From Sphingobacterium litopenaei (GTDB lineage Bacteria > Bacteroidota > Bacteroidia > Sphingobacteriales > Sphingobacteriaceae), in NCBI RefSeq assembly GCF_014692495.1, contig NZ_JACOIJ010000015.1, positions 19,707 through 83,706 on the forward strand: 64,000 nt of DNA. Direction: 5' to 3'. Shown piece after piece: positions 54,856-64,000 of the stretch (position 1 is its first letter; each line of letters begins with the position of its first letter). Below the pieces are notes generated by a model that saw only the letters and a program-made list of their open reading frames with translations, searched no databases and was not told the DNA's origin. The position numbers and the translations under genes were made by a program.

Positions 54856-55167
54856 TACTTTCAATTTCCTTAAGTTGTCGTATTTATTATTTGTTGTATA
54901 TCATAAGGTTTTGTTTTAATGGCCATTAGATATTATTTAGCTGTAGGCCATATAAAGCAAAGATTTTATTAATCCTCACTCTATTATTTTAACCACAGGG
55001 CAGATTATTCTTTATATAATATAAATGTATAATAGGAAGGAGTCAATATCTTATGCAGTGCCAAGTATTTCCTTCTAAACACTAACATGCCATTCTTTAT
55101 TAATCCAGGAGTCAAATTCCTTCGGAATTTCAACAGATATAGGGGACAGCAATCTTATCCAATTAAA
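54856..55167. other. Intergenic, no gene seen
   Basis: About 310 AT-rich bases between the XRE gene and the sigma-factor stop. On the - strand the frame of the sigma factor continues open for about 27 codons behind its stop ('SPISVEIPKEFDSWINKEWH'), but has no start and no recognised family. It might be a gene remnant. Confidence 0.35.
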
Positions 55168-55749
55168 TTAGAATAGATATAAAAATACTACTAGAGGGTA
55201 ATATGAAATGTTTTTCTTTAGAAATAACTGTCGAAGGGTATTAACAGCTTTTGAACGAGCAAAATAAACAGTATTTGCAGTCGTTTGTAGTTCTTGACAA
55301 GCCTCAGTCGTAGTTTTCCCTTCTAAAACTGTAAGGCGAAAGATATCCGCTTGTTGCTTAGGTAACTTCTCTAATGCTTCTCCAAGTAAGGTTATTAGCT
55401 CAATATGAATTATCTTAGTTAAAATATCAGCATCCGGATTGGCTAAGATATTTTCTTCTTCAATTTGCTGATGAACATAACGCTCTCTAACAGCTTTTCC
55501 ATGATCAAGGCAACTATTACGTACAACAATATATAGAAAACTTTTTAACTCTTCAATAGTATAAAAATCTGCACGATGCTTCCAAAGCTTAACAAAAGAA
55601 TCAGAAATTATTTCTGGAATTGAGTCTTTATCACGTACTAGCTTATAGGCAAAAAAGTGAAGATTATGACTGTATAAGTCCATAAAATATGATAAAGCAG
55701 ATTCCTTTCCTAACCTAAGGTTAGCCAAATTTTCTTCCGTTTTTAACAT
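55168..55749 (-). CDS. ECF-type RNA polymerase sigma factor
   Basis: A 193-residue sigma-70 family protein. Region 2 includes 'KESALSYFMDLYSHNLHFFA' and 'ISDSFVKLWKHRADF'. Region 4 includes 'ALEKLPKQQADIFRLTVLEG' and 'TTEACQELQTTANTVYFARS'. The hydrophobic tail 'YYPLVVFLYLF' is common in Bacteroidota ECF proteins. It is the last gene of the FecR-SusC-SusD direction and would direct transcription of the import locus after release by FecR. A 173-base gap with a hairpin separates it from the lipoprotein gene, so it is probably transcribed separately. Confidence 0.9.
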   Translation of the reverse strand: MLKTEENLANLRLGKESALSYFMDLYSHNLHFFAYKLVRDKDSIPEIISDSFVKLWKHRADFYTIEELKSFLYIVVRNSCLDHGKAVRERYVHQQIEEENILANPDADILTKIIHIELITLLGEALEKLPKQQADIFRLTVLEGKTTTEACQELQTTANTVYFARSKAVNTLRQLFLKKNISYYPLVVFLYLF

Positions 55750-55876
55750 TGGTAGGATTTATAATGGTTATAATAAATATAGTGATAATCATATATTTAA
55801 GGAAATAATTTAACACTTACTCTATGCGTTAAATCATTTCCAAATCATAATTGATTAAATAATAATTTTTAAATTA

Positions 55877-55909
55877 ATGGGTGCACTAAACGACTGTTAA
55901 TACACCCAT
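55877..55909 (-). terminator. Terminator candidate after the SusCD operon
   Basis: ATGGGTG (55877-55883) pairs with CACCCAT (55903-55909) around a 19-base loop. On the - strand it lies 14 bases after the lipoprotein stop and is followed by AT-rich sequence with short T-runs. Confidence 0.5.
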
Positions 55910-55922
55910 GATTTATTAAATA

Positions 55923-56756
55923 TTATAATGATTTAAAAGCCCAGAAATAAGCAGTACCCCAAGCACCAGTTCCAGCAGGAGCGTAAGAAAGCATCATCTC
56001 ACTACCTTTAAGAACTAGTATATCATATTCATATACTGGAATACCACCTTCGTCAGGTGATTTTCCGCACAACATTGTAACACCCTTTGTAGTAAGTTTA
56101 CCTTTAGCCCATACTGATCCGTCATCCAAGAGAACTTGCTTGTTCATTTCAAATTTGTACGTACCCTTTTCAATATCACCGTTTGATTTAACCTTGTGTA
56201 GTTCAGCGTTTGCCAGATGAAATATCATTTTAGCCCCCACACCTTCATTTGCTGCTTGCCCCTCAATATCGGTTACCTGTAAAGTCCACCAAGCAGGTGC
56301 GACATTACCTTTATATCCTCCATTCCCCCACACAGCAGGCTTATCTGTATCCCAAACCCATGATTTTTCTGATCCTCCGGTCAAGTATCCCCATTCTAAA
56401 GGAACTTCAAATGTGAGCTCATCGATTTCTACTGTTAATGATTTACTTATTGATGTACCGTCTGGATTGCGCCCAGTGAATATTATTTCATTTTGCCCTG
56501 TTGCCACCATTAAAACTGTATCAGTCATCTTTTGAGACAAACCTACTCCGAAATTCCATGATGATAAGACTGGGCTATTGTTGACTAGAACAACTTTATT
56601 ACTTTTTTTACCATTTACAACTAGGGGTGTAGCACTAATATTTAAATCCTCGGCAGTAATTGATGAACCTAAGTCCAACCGTTCTTCTAGTGGATCACAG
56701 CCTAGAACAAAAAGTGCGAGTAAACTAAAAAGGAAAAGTATTTTACGATTTTTCAT
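55923..56756 (-). CDS. Surface lipoprotein, SusE/F-position glycan-binding candidate
   Basis: A 277-residue lipoprotein ('FLFSLLALFVLGCDPLEERL', lipid cysteine at residue 20). An Ig/PKD-like segment (about 35-115) is followed by a beta-rich domain containing 'SEKSWVWDTDKPAVWGNGGY' and 'APAWWTLQVTDIE', with many aromatic residues as in carbohydrate-binding surfaces. It follows SusC and SusD directly (16 bases), the place of SusE/SusF-type surface glycan-binding proteins. It may bind the imported polymer at the cell surface. No precise family was recognised. Confidence 0.68.
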   Translation of the reverse strand: MKNRKILFLFSLLALFVLGCDPLEERLDLGSSITAEDLNISATPLVVNGKKSNKVVLVNNSPVLSSWNFGVGLSQKMTDTVLMVATGQNEIIFTGRNPDGTSISKSLTVEIDELTFEVPLEWGYLTGGSEKSWVWDTDKPAVWGNGGYKGNVAPAWWTLQVTDIEGQAANEGVGAKMIFHLANAELHKVKSNGDIEKGTYKFEMNKQVLLDDGSVWAKGKLTTKGVTMLCGKSPDEGGIPVYEYDILVLKGSEMMLSYAPAGTGAWGTAYFWAFKSL

Positions 56757-56771
56757 GTTTCAAAATTTAAA

Positions 56772-58463
56772 TTACCAACCAGTATATTCATGTGTAGGTT
56801 CGCCCCAACCCTTATTTTGTGTTAATACACCATTGGATAAGGCAATTTGAGAAGTTGGAATAGGCCAAAAGCCACCAGTAGCTTCATATCTTACTTTATA
56901 TCCTCCTCCAAAACCTTTCATCTGCGTATCTATATTTTTATTTTTTATTGCAACACCTTCCTGACTTGCCAAAGCATTAGCAGCATCATGCCAACGCATT
57001 AGATCAAAATAGCGAAGTCCCTCAAAAGATAACTCCCATCGTCTCTCACGTTTAAGCGCTTGTAGGGAATAATTAATAGCAGGCAAATCAACTCTAGCAC
57101 GAACTCGATTAAGATTGGTAGCTGTTTCACTTAACTCTGAATGCATCAATAATACATCAGCAAAGCGAATCAAAACTAAATCTTGCGTGTGCGCAAGTTG
57201 ATAATCTGCTTGAGCTCCATCAGCAAGAATAGCATAAGATGGAATAAGAGCTCCATTATCATAAGCCGTAATAGCTATATATTTTTTTTGCCAAAATCCG
57301 GTTTCCTCCATCTGGCTATCAGCTCCATATATATATCCATCTAAATCAGTATCTGCATTAATAATTGACCCTTCACGACGTATATCATTTGGTTCAGCCG
57401 CTTTCCAATCATTCCACAGCTTAGTATTTACCGGACCTGCTCCCCATCCTTGTCCAAAAGGGAACGTGTTAGCTTGACCATTATTGGAGCGTAGGCTTGA
57501 ATGTAGATTTAATTGATTAGTATAACCCAAAATATAGGTATTCCCCCAATCAGCTAGAGTTCCAAATTTAACAGCAAAGACTGTCTCTTTATGCCCTTCA
57601 CCTTCATATTGTAAGTTATTATTCATGGAATAAGCATAATTTGGTTTTGTAAATTTATTAGAATATGGCCAAAGATTACGGAAGTCATCCACAAGACCAT
57701 GACCGCTGTTACTAATACAATCTTCCAGCCATTGTATAACCTGAGCCTTTGTTATACTTCCTCCATCACTAAGTGGTAATTCCGATTTATTATAATAGCC
57801 CGTATAAAACAAAAATACGCGAGCGATCAAGGCTTGAGCAGCCCATTTTGTAGCATGCCCTGAAACTACAGTGTTGTATGGGGTATTAGGCATTATCTCA
57901 ATGGCTGTTTTAAGATCTTGAGCAATAACTGCATAAGTTTCTTCGCTTGAGGCTTTTGGTACATTGCTTACAGTTGAAGATGTTACTAGTGGTACTTCCC
58001 CAAACATTTGAGATAATTCAAAATAATACAGCGCTCGTAAGAAATGCACTTCACCCAAAGTTTGATTATACTCATTCTCAGATGTCCAACCCGTAACCTG
58101 GTTTAAAGTTTCTAACGCCGTGTTTGCACGAAAAATACCTTGATATCGTGCCGTCCAAAAAGTTAAAAATCGATCAGGCTGTGTATTCATTAAATGATCA
58201 AGACCTTGCATATCACGGTCATTTTCACCCCCTCCTCCAAACCTGTCATCTGAAGCGAGTTCTGCCATATAAAAATGTGTATTCTGTACGTTTGAGATTG
58301 CAGCATTAAGGCTATTGTATATACCAGTAAGCATAGACTGTGCGTCAGCTACTGTAACTGGGAAATTACCAGTATTTTTTTTATCAAAACTTTCCGTATC
58401 TAAGAAGTTATCGCAAGAGGTTAGGCTTGCGGCAAATAACATAAATAAAAATGCTTTTTTCAT
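56772..58463 (-). CDS. SusD/RagB-family outer-membrane lipoprotein
   Basis: A 563-residue lipoprotein ('FLFMLFAASLTSCDNFLDTE', lipid cysteine at residue 17). 'VADAQSMLTGIYNSLNAAIS', 'LGEVHFLRALYYFELSQMFG' and 'ALKRERRWELSFEGLRYFDL' are classic SusD features. It binds the substrate at the cell surface and closes on the SusC partner encoded 6 bases before it. Length fits the family. The operon carries no glycoside hydrolase in this window, so the substrate remains open. Confidence 0.95.
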   Translation of the reverse strand: MKKAFLFMLFAASLTSCDNFLDTESFDKKNTGNFPVTVADAQSMLTGIYNSLNAAISNVQNTHFYMAELASDDRFGGGGENDRDMQGLDHLMNTQPDRFLTFWTARYQGIFRANTALETLNQVTGWTSENEYNQTLGEVHFLRALYYFELSQMFGEVPLVTSSTVSNVPKASSEETYAVIAQDLKTAIEIMPNTPYNTVVSGHATKWAAQALIARVFLFYTGYYNKSELPLSDGGSITKAQVIQWLEDCISNSGHGLVDDFRNLWPYSNKFTKPNYAYSMNNNLQYEGEGHKETVFAVKFGTLADWGNTYILGYTNQLNLHSSLRSNNGQANTFPFGQGWGAGPVNTKLWNDWKAAEPNDIRREGSIINADTDLDGYIYGADSQMEETGFWQKKYIAITAYDNGALIPSYAILADGAQADYQLAHTQDLVLIRFADVLLMHSELSETATNLNRVRARVDLPAINYSLQALKRERRWELSFEGLRYFDLMRWHDAANALASQEGVAIKNKNIDTQMKGFGGGYKVRYEATGGFWPIPTSQIALSNGVLTQNKGWGEPTHEYTGW

Positions 58464-58469
58464 GTCTCT

Positions 58470-61400
58470 TTAAAATTTAAGGTTTAGACCAAACATAACT
58501 GTTCGTGGTTGTGGGTAGAAACCCAAATCAATTCCAGATACCCATGAGGCATCATATCCATATCCAATTTCTGGATCCATTCCACTGTAATTGGTAAATG
58601 TTACTAAATTCTGTACGGTCGCATAAAATCTGGCCTGTGAAAAAGGAGCTTTATTCCACAAGCGTTTGATGTCGTAACCTAAAGTAATATTTTGGATTTT
58701 CACAAAATCCCCATCTTCAATATAAATATCTGATATATTCAAGGTATTTGGGTGTGCACCATTGGTAAGTCTAGGGTATCGATTACTAGTACCCTCACCA
58801 TGCCAGCGTTGGAAAATCTCTGTTGTATAATTTTGTAATGGACTATCTGCGAATGAACGGTAAGATTTTGCTATTTGGTGCCCAAAAGATCCTATGGCAG
58901 TTAAATTTAAATCAAACCCTTTATAACCAAAATTGAAATTCATTCCCCCACTAAAATCAGGATGTGGGTTACCTATAATCGTTTTATCCAAATCGGTGAT
59001 TTGTCCATCTCCATTGGTATCTACGAAAATTACATCTCCGGGTTGTGATGAGGGTAATACACCATGCCCCTGTTGCCTTAGCTCGTCAATTTGCTGTTGA
59101 TTCTGAAAAATACCTGCTGTTTGGAAACCATAAAAATATCCTATTGGAAAATCAACTTGTGCCCTGTACATTTCATTTGTAGACTGACTTAACACATTAG
59201 GCTCACCATGAATTATACCTTCAGAATTAGCTATTCTTAATACTTTATTTTTATTGAATGCTCCATTAATTCCTACACCATAACTAAATTCTCCTGCATT
59301 ATCAGACCAATTTAATCCAAACTCTACACCTTTATTTTCTACATCTCCACCGTTGATATACGGAGCACTTGTTCCATAAATTGCTAGTACAGGAGCCTGA
59401 ACCAACCAGTCTTTGGTGGTTTTCTTATACCAATCGAATACTAGATTTAATTTGTTATTAACAAATCGTGAATCAAAACCAATGTTAATTTGTTCGGATG
59501 TTTCCCAAGTTATATCTGGGTTAGGTAATATATCTGGATAAGCTCCACGAATAAGTGTAGTTTTGTTATCGCCAAAATAATACCCATTTTGTTGATTAAT
59601 AGCAATGGTTGCTAAATATTGAAAGGGGTTTATACTCGCATTACCATTTTGTCCCCATGATGCCCTCAATTTGAAGAAATCAATTGTGCTATTATCCTGA
59701 AGGAATGACTCATTAGAAATAATCCATCCAGCTGACGCCGATGGAAAATATCCCCAACGATTACCTCTAGCAAAATTAGATGATCCATCCGCACGTAAGG
59801 TAAAGGAAGCCATATAGGTTTCTTTAATATTATAGTTAGCACGACCAAAAAAAGATGATAATCTTCCGGCTGGCCACTGAATACCTCCTACTGCAGGAAT
59901 GAAATTTTCATACCCTTGACCGTTACCTACAAATGCTTTATCCCATTGCCCTGGGAATGATGAATTTGATGTTGTTACGCTTAAATCTTCACCAAGACCA
60001 CCCTTTTCTATCGATTGTCCAATCACTACATCCAGTTGATGCTCATTTATGGGTTGAAAACCATAACTAAGGGTATTTTCCAATACCCAGTTATATCCTA
60101 GGCTTTGATTTTGTGAAATATCATCTATAGGATTAGTAAGGGTAGTAGATAGCTGATATGTTGGGGTATATTGGCGATATGATGATGCACTCATACGATA
60201 GCCAAAATTGGTTCTCCATTTTAATCCTTCAATAGGCTGCACTTCTAGATAAGCGTTTGCCGAGAGACTGTGACTTTTTGAAAGATTTTGACCTCTTCTA
60301 TAATACATTTCTGCGGCAGGATTTGCTGTAGCGCCATCAAATATCCAACCATCATTTACTTTATCCAATTGATCATAAAAATTTCCTTCATTATCGTAAT
60401 TTGGTAATAACGGATTACCCACTAACATATTATGAACATCATTCCAATATATGTTACCAATACCTATCCCCGATCGACTGCTATAGGCATAATTTACATT
60501 TTCACCAAATTTGATTATGTCAAAATTTTCATTTTTATACAAGATATGTTCAGAGTTAATACGTGCGGTATGGCGCTGAAAATCTGGCTCGACCGGCACT
60601 CCCATTATACCTTCTCTATTAGATAATGAGTAACCAATTGAAAATTTGGATTGATCATTCCCTCCCATCATATTAAGAGATAAATTTTGTAAAAGGGCAT
60701 TTTCATTACTAATTTCTTTCAACCAATTAGTTCCATTCCAGCTACCATCTTGAATTTCTTGATATTGCTTAGGAATAAGCGTAGCCCAGTCATAAGGTTC
60801 TGCCCCTTCATTGAATCTACGTTCATCCTGAATTATCATGTATTCTTTGGCAGTTAAAAGAGAAGGCAGTTTGTATGCATTTTGAAAACCTATATAATTG
60901 TCTAAATGCACTTGAGTTCGACCAGATTTACCTTGTTTTGTTGTAATAAGTACTACACCATTGGCAGCACGAGATCCATATATGGCTGCAGAAGCTGCAT
61001 CTTTGAGAATATCAATACTTTCTATATCTGAAGGATTGAGCATATCAATGCTTCCACCAGGAATTCCATCTATTACATATAAAGGCGATGAGTTACCGAT
61101 AGTACCTAATCCACGAATAGTAACTTTAAAACTTTCCCCAGGCATACCTGAATTCTGCGTTATCTGGACTCCTGGAGACTGACTTTGTAAACTTTCAAGA
61201 ATACTAGGTGTGCTCAATTTAGTTAAATCCTCACCTTTCACTTGAATAGTAGAACCAGTTGTTAATTTCTTTTTAAGTGTTCCATAACCTACTACAACTA
61301 CCTCTTCCATACTATCATTGGTTTGCACTAAGGTAATTTCTACAGTAGTTTGATTGGTGATATTCAATTCAGCATTTTCATATCCAAGGTATCGTACTTG

Positions 61401-61961
61401 AAGTCGTGCAGGTGAAGAATTTAATTCTATACTAAAATTACCCTGATTATCGGAAGTTACACCTATGGTAGTACCTAAAATTAAGACACTTGCACCAGCT
61501 ATTGGAGTGCCTTGTTTGTCTATTATGCGTCCTTTTAATGTTCGTGTTTGATGACCGGTTTTTATATTATTTATCTTAACATCGCTTTTTAAAGTTTTAG
61601 ATCTTTTTAAGATAAGCGTGCCCTCAACTATCTCCCAATCTATTGATTTGGGCGTTAACAGTTTATCTAGTGCTTTATCCAGAGGTGCGTTTATAATATC
61701 TGCACTTAGCATTGTCTTTGACAAATCTTTGCCATTGAGTAGAAAAGGAATACCCTGCTGTTGTTGGATGGATTGCATAACTTTAATAAGCGGGGTATTT
61801 TTCGCTCTTATCGTAATGTTTTGGGCATATCCATGGAAAGCCGATACCTGAAAGCAGCATAGTAAAATGAACATTACTGTCATCTTAAACGGTAGCAGCC
61901 AAGTTGATAAAGATTTGTAAAAACCTTTACACGTAAAATTCTGAGTAATAGGTGTCATCAT
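58470..61961 (-). CDS. SusC/RagA TonB-dependent receptor with STN signalling domain
   Basis: A 1163-residue outer-membrane transporter. After the signal region an STN domain (about 50-115, 'TIRAKNTPLIKVMQSIQQQQ') is followed by a carboxypeptidase-regulatory-like domain (about 135-220, 'LKGRIIDKQGTPIAGASVLI'). The plug has 'IDILKDAASAAIYGSRAANG', and the barrel ends 'PQPRTVMFGLNLKF'. The STN domain marks it as a transducer that signals substrate loading to the FecR-type anti-sigma factor encoded just upstream. Intact, unlike the other SusC in the window. Confidence 0.96.
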   Translation of the reverse strand: MMTPITQNFTCKGFYKSLSTWLLPFKMTVMFILLCCFQVSAFHGYAQNITIRAKNTPLIKVMQSIQQQQGIPFLLNGKDLSKTMLSADIINAPLDKALDKLLTPKSIDWEIVEGTLILKRSKTLKSDVKINNIKTGHQTRTLKGRIIDKQGTPIAGASVLILGTTIGVTSDNQGNFSIELNSSPARLQVRYLGYENAELNITNQTTVEITLVQTNDSMEEVVVVGYGTLKKKLTTGSTIQVKGEDLTKLSTPSILESLQSQSPGVQITQNSGMPGESFKVTIRGLGTIGNSSPLYVIDGIPGGSIDMLNPSDIESIDILKDAASAAIYGSRAANGVVLITTKQGKSGRTQVHLDNYIGFQNAYKLPSLLTAKEYMIIQDERRFNEGAEPYDWATLIPKQYQEIQDGSWNGTNWLKEISNENALLQNLSLNMMGGNDQSKFSIGYSLSNREGIMGVPVEPDFQRHTARINSEHILYKNENFDIIKFGENVNYAYSSRSGIGIGNIYWNDVHNMLVGNPLLPNYDNEGNFYDQLDKVNDGWIFDGATANPAAEMYYRRGQNLSKSHSLSANAYLEVQPIEGLKWRTNFGYRMSASSYRQYTPTYQLSTTLTNPIDDISQNQSLGYNWVLENTLSYGFQPINEHQLDVVIGQSIEKGGLGEDLSVTTSNSSFPGQWDKAFVGNGQGYENFIPAVGGIQWPAGRLSSFFGRANYNIKETYMASFTLRADGSSNFARGNRWGYFPSASAGWIISNESFLQDNSTIDFFKLRASWGQNGNASINPFQYLATIAINQQNGYYFGDNKTTLIRGAYPDILPNPDITWETSEQINIGFDSRFVNNKLNLVFDWYKKTTKDWLVQAPVLAIYGTSAPYINGGDVENKGVEFGLNWSDNAGEFSYGVGINGAFNKNKVLRIANSEGIIHGEPNVLSQSTNEMYRAQVDFPIGYFYGFQTAGIFQNQQQIDELRQQGHGVLPSSQPGDVIFVDTNGDGQITDLDKTIIGNPHPDFSGGMNFNFGYKGFDLNLTAIGSFGHQIAKSYRSFADSPLQNYTTEIFQRWHGEGTSNRYPRLTNGAHPNTLNISDIYIEDGDFVKIQNITLGYDIKRLWNKAPFSQARFYATVQNLVTFTNYSGMDPEIGYGYDASWVSGIDLGFYPQPRTVMFGLNLKF

Positions 61962-62090
61962 GTTTAGTTATCAATTTCTGGTTAATTTTTGTTTAATATT
62001 TTTGCAATTCCATAACTGCTTTTTAGGGTTTTCTATATGTCTGAGTACTTGCAGAGAATAGTAATTTTGATAGTTTGTATCATAGGTACA

Positions 62091-63305
62091 TTATTTTAAA
62101 ACATATAAATGATGCTGATTAGCATGCTTCTTAATTTGGAATTTCACACCACTTCTTTCTAATAAGTTCAACACTTCACTCAGTTTTCTATTGCGGGCTA
62201 TTTCCCCATAGAAGTGCATATCATCGCGGTTTTTAAGATCATGGATCTCAATATCATACCATCGGCTTATGTTACTTAGCACTTCAGCGAGTTCTGTTTC
62301 ATTAAAGAGAAATTTATCTTTAGTCCAAGCTATATAGGTTGCTGCATCTACAACTTTCTTGTGAATAATTCCCGAAATATTACTCGCCTGTTCATTGGGT
62401 TTTAAGTTTATTTGCATTTTTCCACTAGAAACTGTAACCCCACCTTCCATAAGAGTGCAAATTGTTGATTCTTCGTCCGGATAAGCACGAATATTAAATT
62501 GAGTACCCGTAACATTGACCATCTGTTGATTAGTCTGTAAAATGAATGGAACTTTTTTTCCTCCTTGAAACTTTTTTGCTATATCAAAATATCCCTCACC
62601 TGATAGATGTACCTGACGAGAATTTGTAGGAAATGCCAATGGATAAGATAATGTAGACATTGCATTAAGTATTACTCGGCTTCCATCAGGTAAAATCACA
62701 TTGTATGTACTGCCTTTTGGAACATGGATTGTAGCATTCAGTTTGGTGAGTTCTTTTTCATCAAGAGAAGTAATTTTTGTCCCATCAGTATAATTGATTT
62801 CTTGTCCAATCTTGACACCTAGTTTATCATTTCGAAGTATAACCTTCTGGCCATTTGATAATGTTAAAGTGGTTTTATTAATAGCCGGAGCTAAATCTAA
62901 TTCACTTATCGTAAGGTTATATTCTTTAGTAGTGTCTTGATACACAAAAAATACACCTAGGAATACAAAAATTACAGCTGCTATGCTTATGGCAAATCGT
63001 AGGCTTCGAATAGAAAAACGATTTTGAAAAATATCATTTTTTGATGTATAATTTTCAGGATGCTGTATTCGCAATAAAGTTTGATTTTTAATTTGTTGAA
63101 GAGTCTGTTCATCCAACAATTGTCGAGCAGTTAACCATTCCTCATATTCTTTAATTATAGTATCACCCTGCAACAAATCTTCAACAAATTCTTTAAGGAT
63201 AGGATCGAGTTGCATAAATTTTTCTAACCGCTCCTGATCAGCTGGAATAATCGATCCATCAATATACTTTTTTAGCAAAACTGCTAATTCCGAAGATGTT
63301 GACAT
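62091..63305 (-). CDS. FecR-type anti-sigma factor
   Basis: A 404-residue single-pass membrane protein. The N-terminal cytoplasmic domain (1-100) binds the sigma factor; a membrane segment lies at about 103-122 ('FAISIAAVIFVFLGVFFVYQ'). The periplasmic FecR domain contains 'IHVPKGSTYNVILPDGSRVI' and 'LSGEGYFDIAKKF', and the C-terminal DUF4974-type domain 'FLFNETELAEVLSNISRWYD'. It inhibits an ECF sigma factor until the STN domain of SusC signals. Its sigma partner may be the gene at 55168 or one beyond the right edge. Confidence 0.95.
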   Translation of the reverse strand: MSTSSELAVLLKKYIDGSIIPADQERLEKFMQLDPILKEFVEDLLQGDTIIKEYEEWLTARQLLDEQTLQQIKNQTLLRIQHPENYTSKNDIFQNRFSIRSLRFAISIAAVIFVFLGVFFVYQDTTKEYNLTISELDLAPAINKTTLTLSNGQKVILRNDKLGVKIGQEINYTDGTKITSLDEKELTKLNATIHVPKGSTYNVILPDGSRVILNAMSTLSYPLAFPTNSRQVHLSGEGYFDIAKKFQGGKKVPFILQTNQQMVNVTGTQFNIRAYPDEESTICTLMEGGVTVSSGKMQINLKPNEQASNISGIIHKKVVDAATYIAWTKDKFLFNETELAEVLSNISRWYDIEIHDLKNRDDMHFYGEIARNRKLSEVLNLLERSGVKFQIKKHANQHHLYVLK

Positions 63306-63797
63306 ATTGTTTATAATGGTTATACTGTATAAACGATAATTATAAAATAACCTTAGCAGAAAAATAATTTTTTTGGATTCACTTATTGAATGTTGGATAT
63401 ATTATACTGGTAAATAGTATAATTTAATACTATCATTATCTGGACATATGCCTCAATAATCTCTCGAATTTATTTTTCTTATTGACCCTCACCAACCTAT
63501 AAAATAACAACAAAAACGATTTCTGTACTATTGAGTGAATTCTATGATTTTTTTGTATAAAACAGACGTTAAAGGTTCCCCGAAAAAAAAATACATTTTT
63601 AATAATCTTAAAATTGGGACTTCAAAGACGATATAATCAAAAGATATGCATGATATTTTCACCGCTAAATATCATTAAATTAATTGTGGGATATGATGAG
63701 ATTTAAAGGATGAATGGCATATGAAGACAAAAACTACACTGAGAATTTCTTAGACTGTAACTGATTTTTTCTTCGCTTACTTTGTAATTGTGAACTA
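63306..63797. other. Intergenic, no gene seen
   Basis: About 490 AT-rich bases between FecR and the IS200/IS605 remnant. ATAGTAT (63414-63420) and ATACTAT (63427-63433) form a small inverted repeat of unknown meaning. No sigma-factor gene is present in this part. Confidence 0.5.
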
Positions 63798-63820
63798 CCC
63801 ATTTGCTAAAGACAAATGGG
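63798..63820 (+). repeat. Hairpin, possible IS200/IS605 left-end structure
   Basis: CCCATTTG (63798-63805) and CAAATGGG (63813-63820) form a perfect 8-base stem with a 7-base loop. It sits just upstream of a TnpA fragment. IS200/IS605 elements have a subterminal hairpin recognised by TnpA in this position. The element boundary itself could not be fixed. Confidence 0.45.
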
Positions 63821-63866
63821 CTTCGGGCTTCACAGACTTGTGCTTTGTTGCCAAAGTCTTATTTGA

Positions 63867-64000
63867 GTCTCCGCTTTTCTCTTAAACATTACTTCTAATT
63901 CAGATTTTGAAATTGAAGTGTTTGAATCTGATTTAGAACACATCCATTTTCTTATTCGTTATATCCCTCGTGTTTCAATTACTTCTATTGTTCGCAAGTT
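63867..64000 (+). pseudogene. IS200/IS605-type TnpA fragment (partial)
   Basis: After an in-frame TGA (63864-63866) the frame stays open to the window edge and includes 'NSDFEIEVFESDLEHIHFLI' and 'RYIPRVSITSIVRK'. This matches the middle of Y1 transposases: 'EHIHFLI' is the HUH motif, followed by the usual 'S...IVR.LK' helix. The N-terminal 35-40 residues of the family are missing behind the stop, and the tyrosine part lies outside the window. It looks 5'-truncated, but a frameshift cannot be excluded. Confidence 0.55.

Noticed and set aside
55085..55167. Open stretch behind the sigma-factor stop in the same frame
   Set aside because: It has no start codon and no family match; read-through or a tiny remnant cannot be shown.

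Overview
The window comes from an AT-rich Bacteroidota genome, most likely of the Sphingobacteriaceae type (Sphingobacterium/Pedobacter-like). This rests on two SusC/SusD pairs, a FecR anti-sigma factor with a Bacteroidota-type C-terminal domain, a TlpA reductase with a DUF3738-like tail, AT-rich leaders without clear Shine-Dalgarno sites, and several promoter-like boxes matching the Bacteroidota -7 pattern TAnnTTTG. No rRNA, tRNA or CRISPR array was recognised.

Layout. (1) 1-1959: the 3' end of an AraC-type regulator, then a decayed IS66-family element (tnpA, tnpB, broken tnpC). (2) 2184-9509, + strand: six exported proteins that together look like a chaperone-usher-type pilus system: three related small pilin-like proteins, a PapD-like chaperone, a two-domain tip-adhesin-like protein whose C-terminal half matches the small pilins, and a large usher-like outer-membrane barrel. 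Such systems are not a standard Bacteroidota pilus type, and this is the most notable feature of the window. (3) 9848-34610, - strand: a Wzx/Wzy-type capsule/exopolysaccharide locus with Wza and Wzc, flippase, polymerase, initiating transferase, three GT4 transferases, acetyl- and pyruvyl-transferases, complete dTDP-rhamnose genes, most GDP-fucose genes and two UDP-sugar dehydrogenases. It also encodes an exported protein resembling GH56 hyaluronidases. (4) 34768-41172: a small membrane protein, a nucleotidyltransferase, a DEDDh exonuclease, rarA, a TPR protein and the tail-specific protease prc.

(5) 41273-47527: an RteC-like protein, a LytTR response regulator and LytS-type kinase, a lipid-A-acyltransferase-like enzyme and an untracked 44-residue peptide gene, all on the - strand. 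A degenerate Crp-like protein, a MauE/DoxX-like membrane protein and a DUF6520-like peptide follow on the + strand. (6) 47567-53970, - strand: TlpA-like thioredoxin protein, SusC (frameshifted in a C7 tract) and SusD. (7) 54583-63305: a small XRE-type regulator, an ECF sigma factor, then (reading along the - strand from its head) FecR, SusC with an STN signalling domain, SusD and a surface lipoprotein, i.e. a classic regulated nutrient-uptake locus. (8) The window ends in a truncated IS200/IS605-type transposase with a hairpin typical of the left end.

Taken together, much of the window encodes cell-surface functions (pili, capsule, outer-membrane import), framed by insertion-sequence remnants at both edges. 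That layout suggests an accessory, variable region, although housekeeping genes such as rarA and prc sit in the middle.
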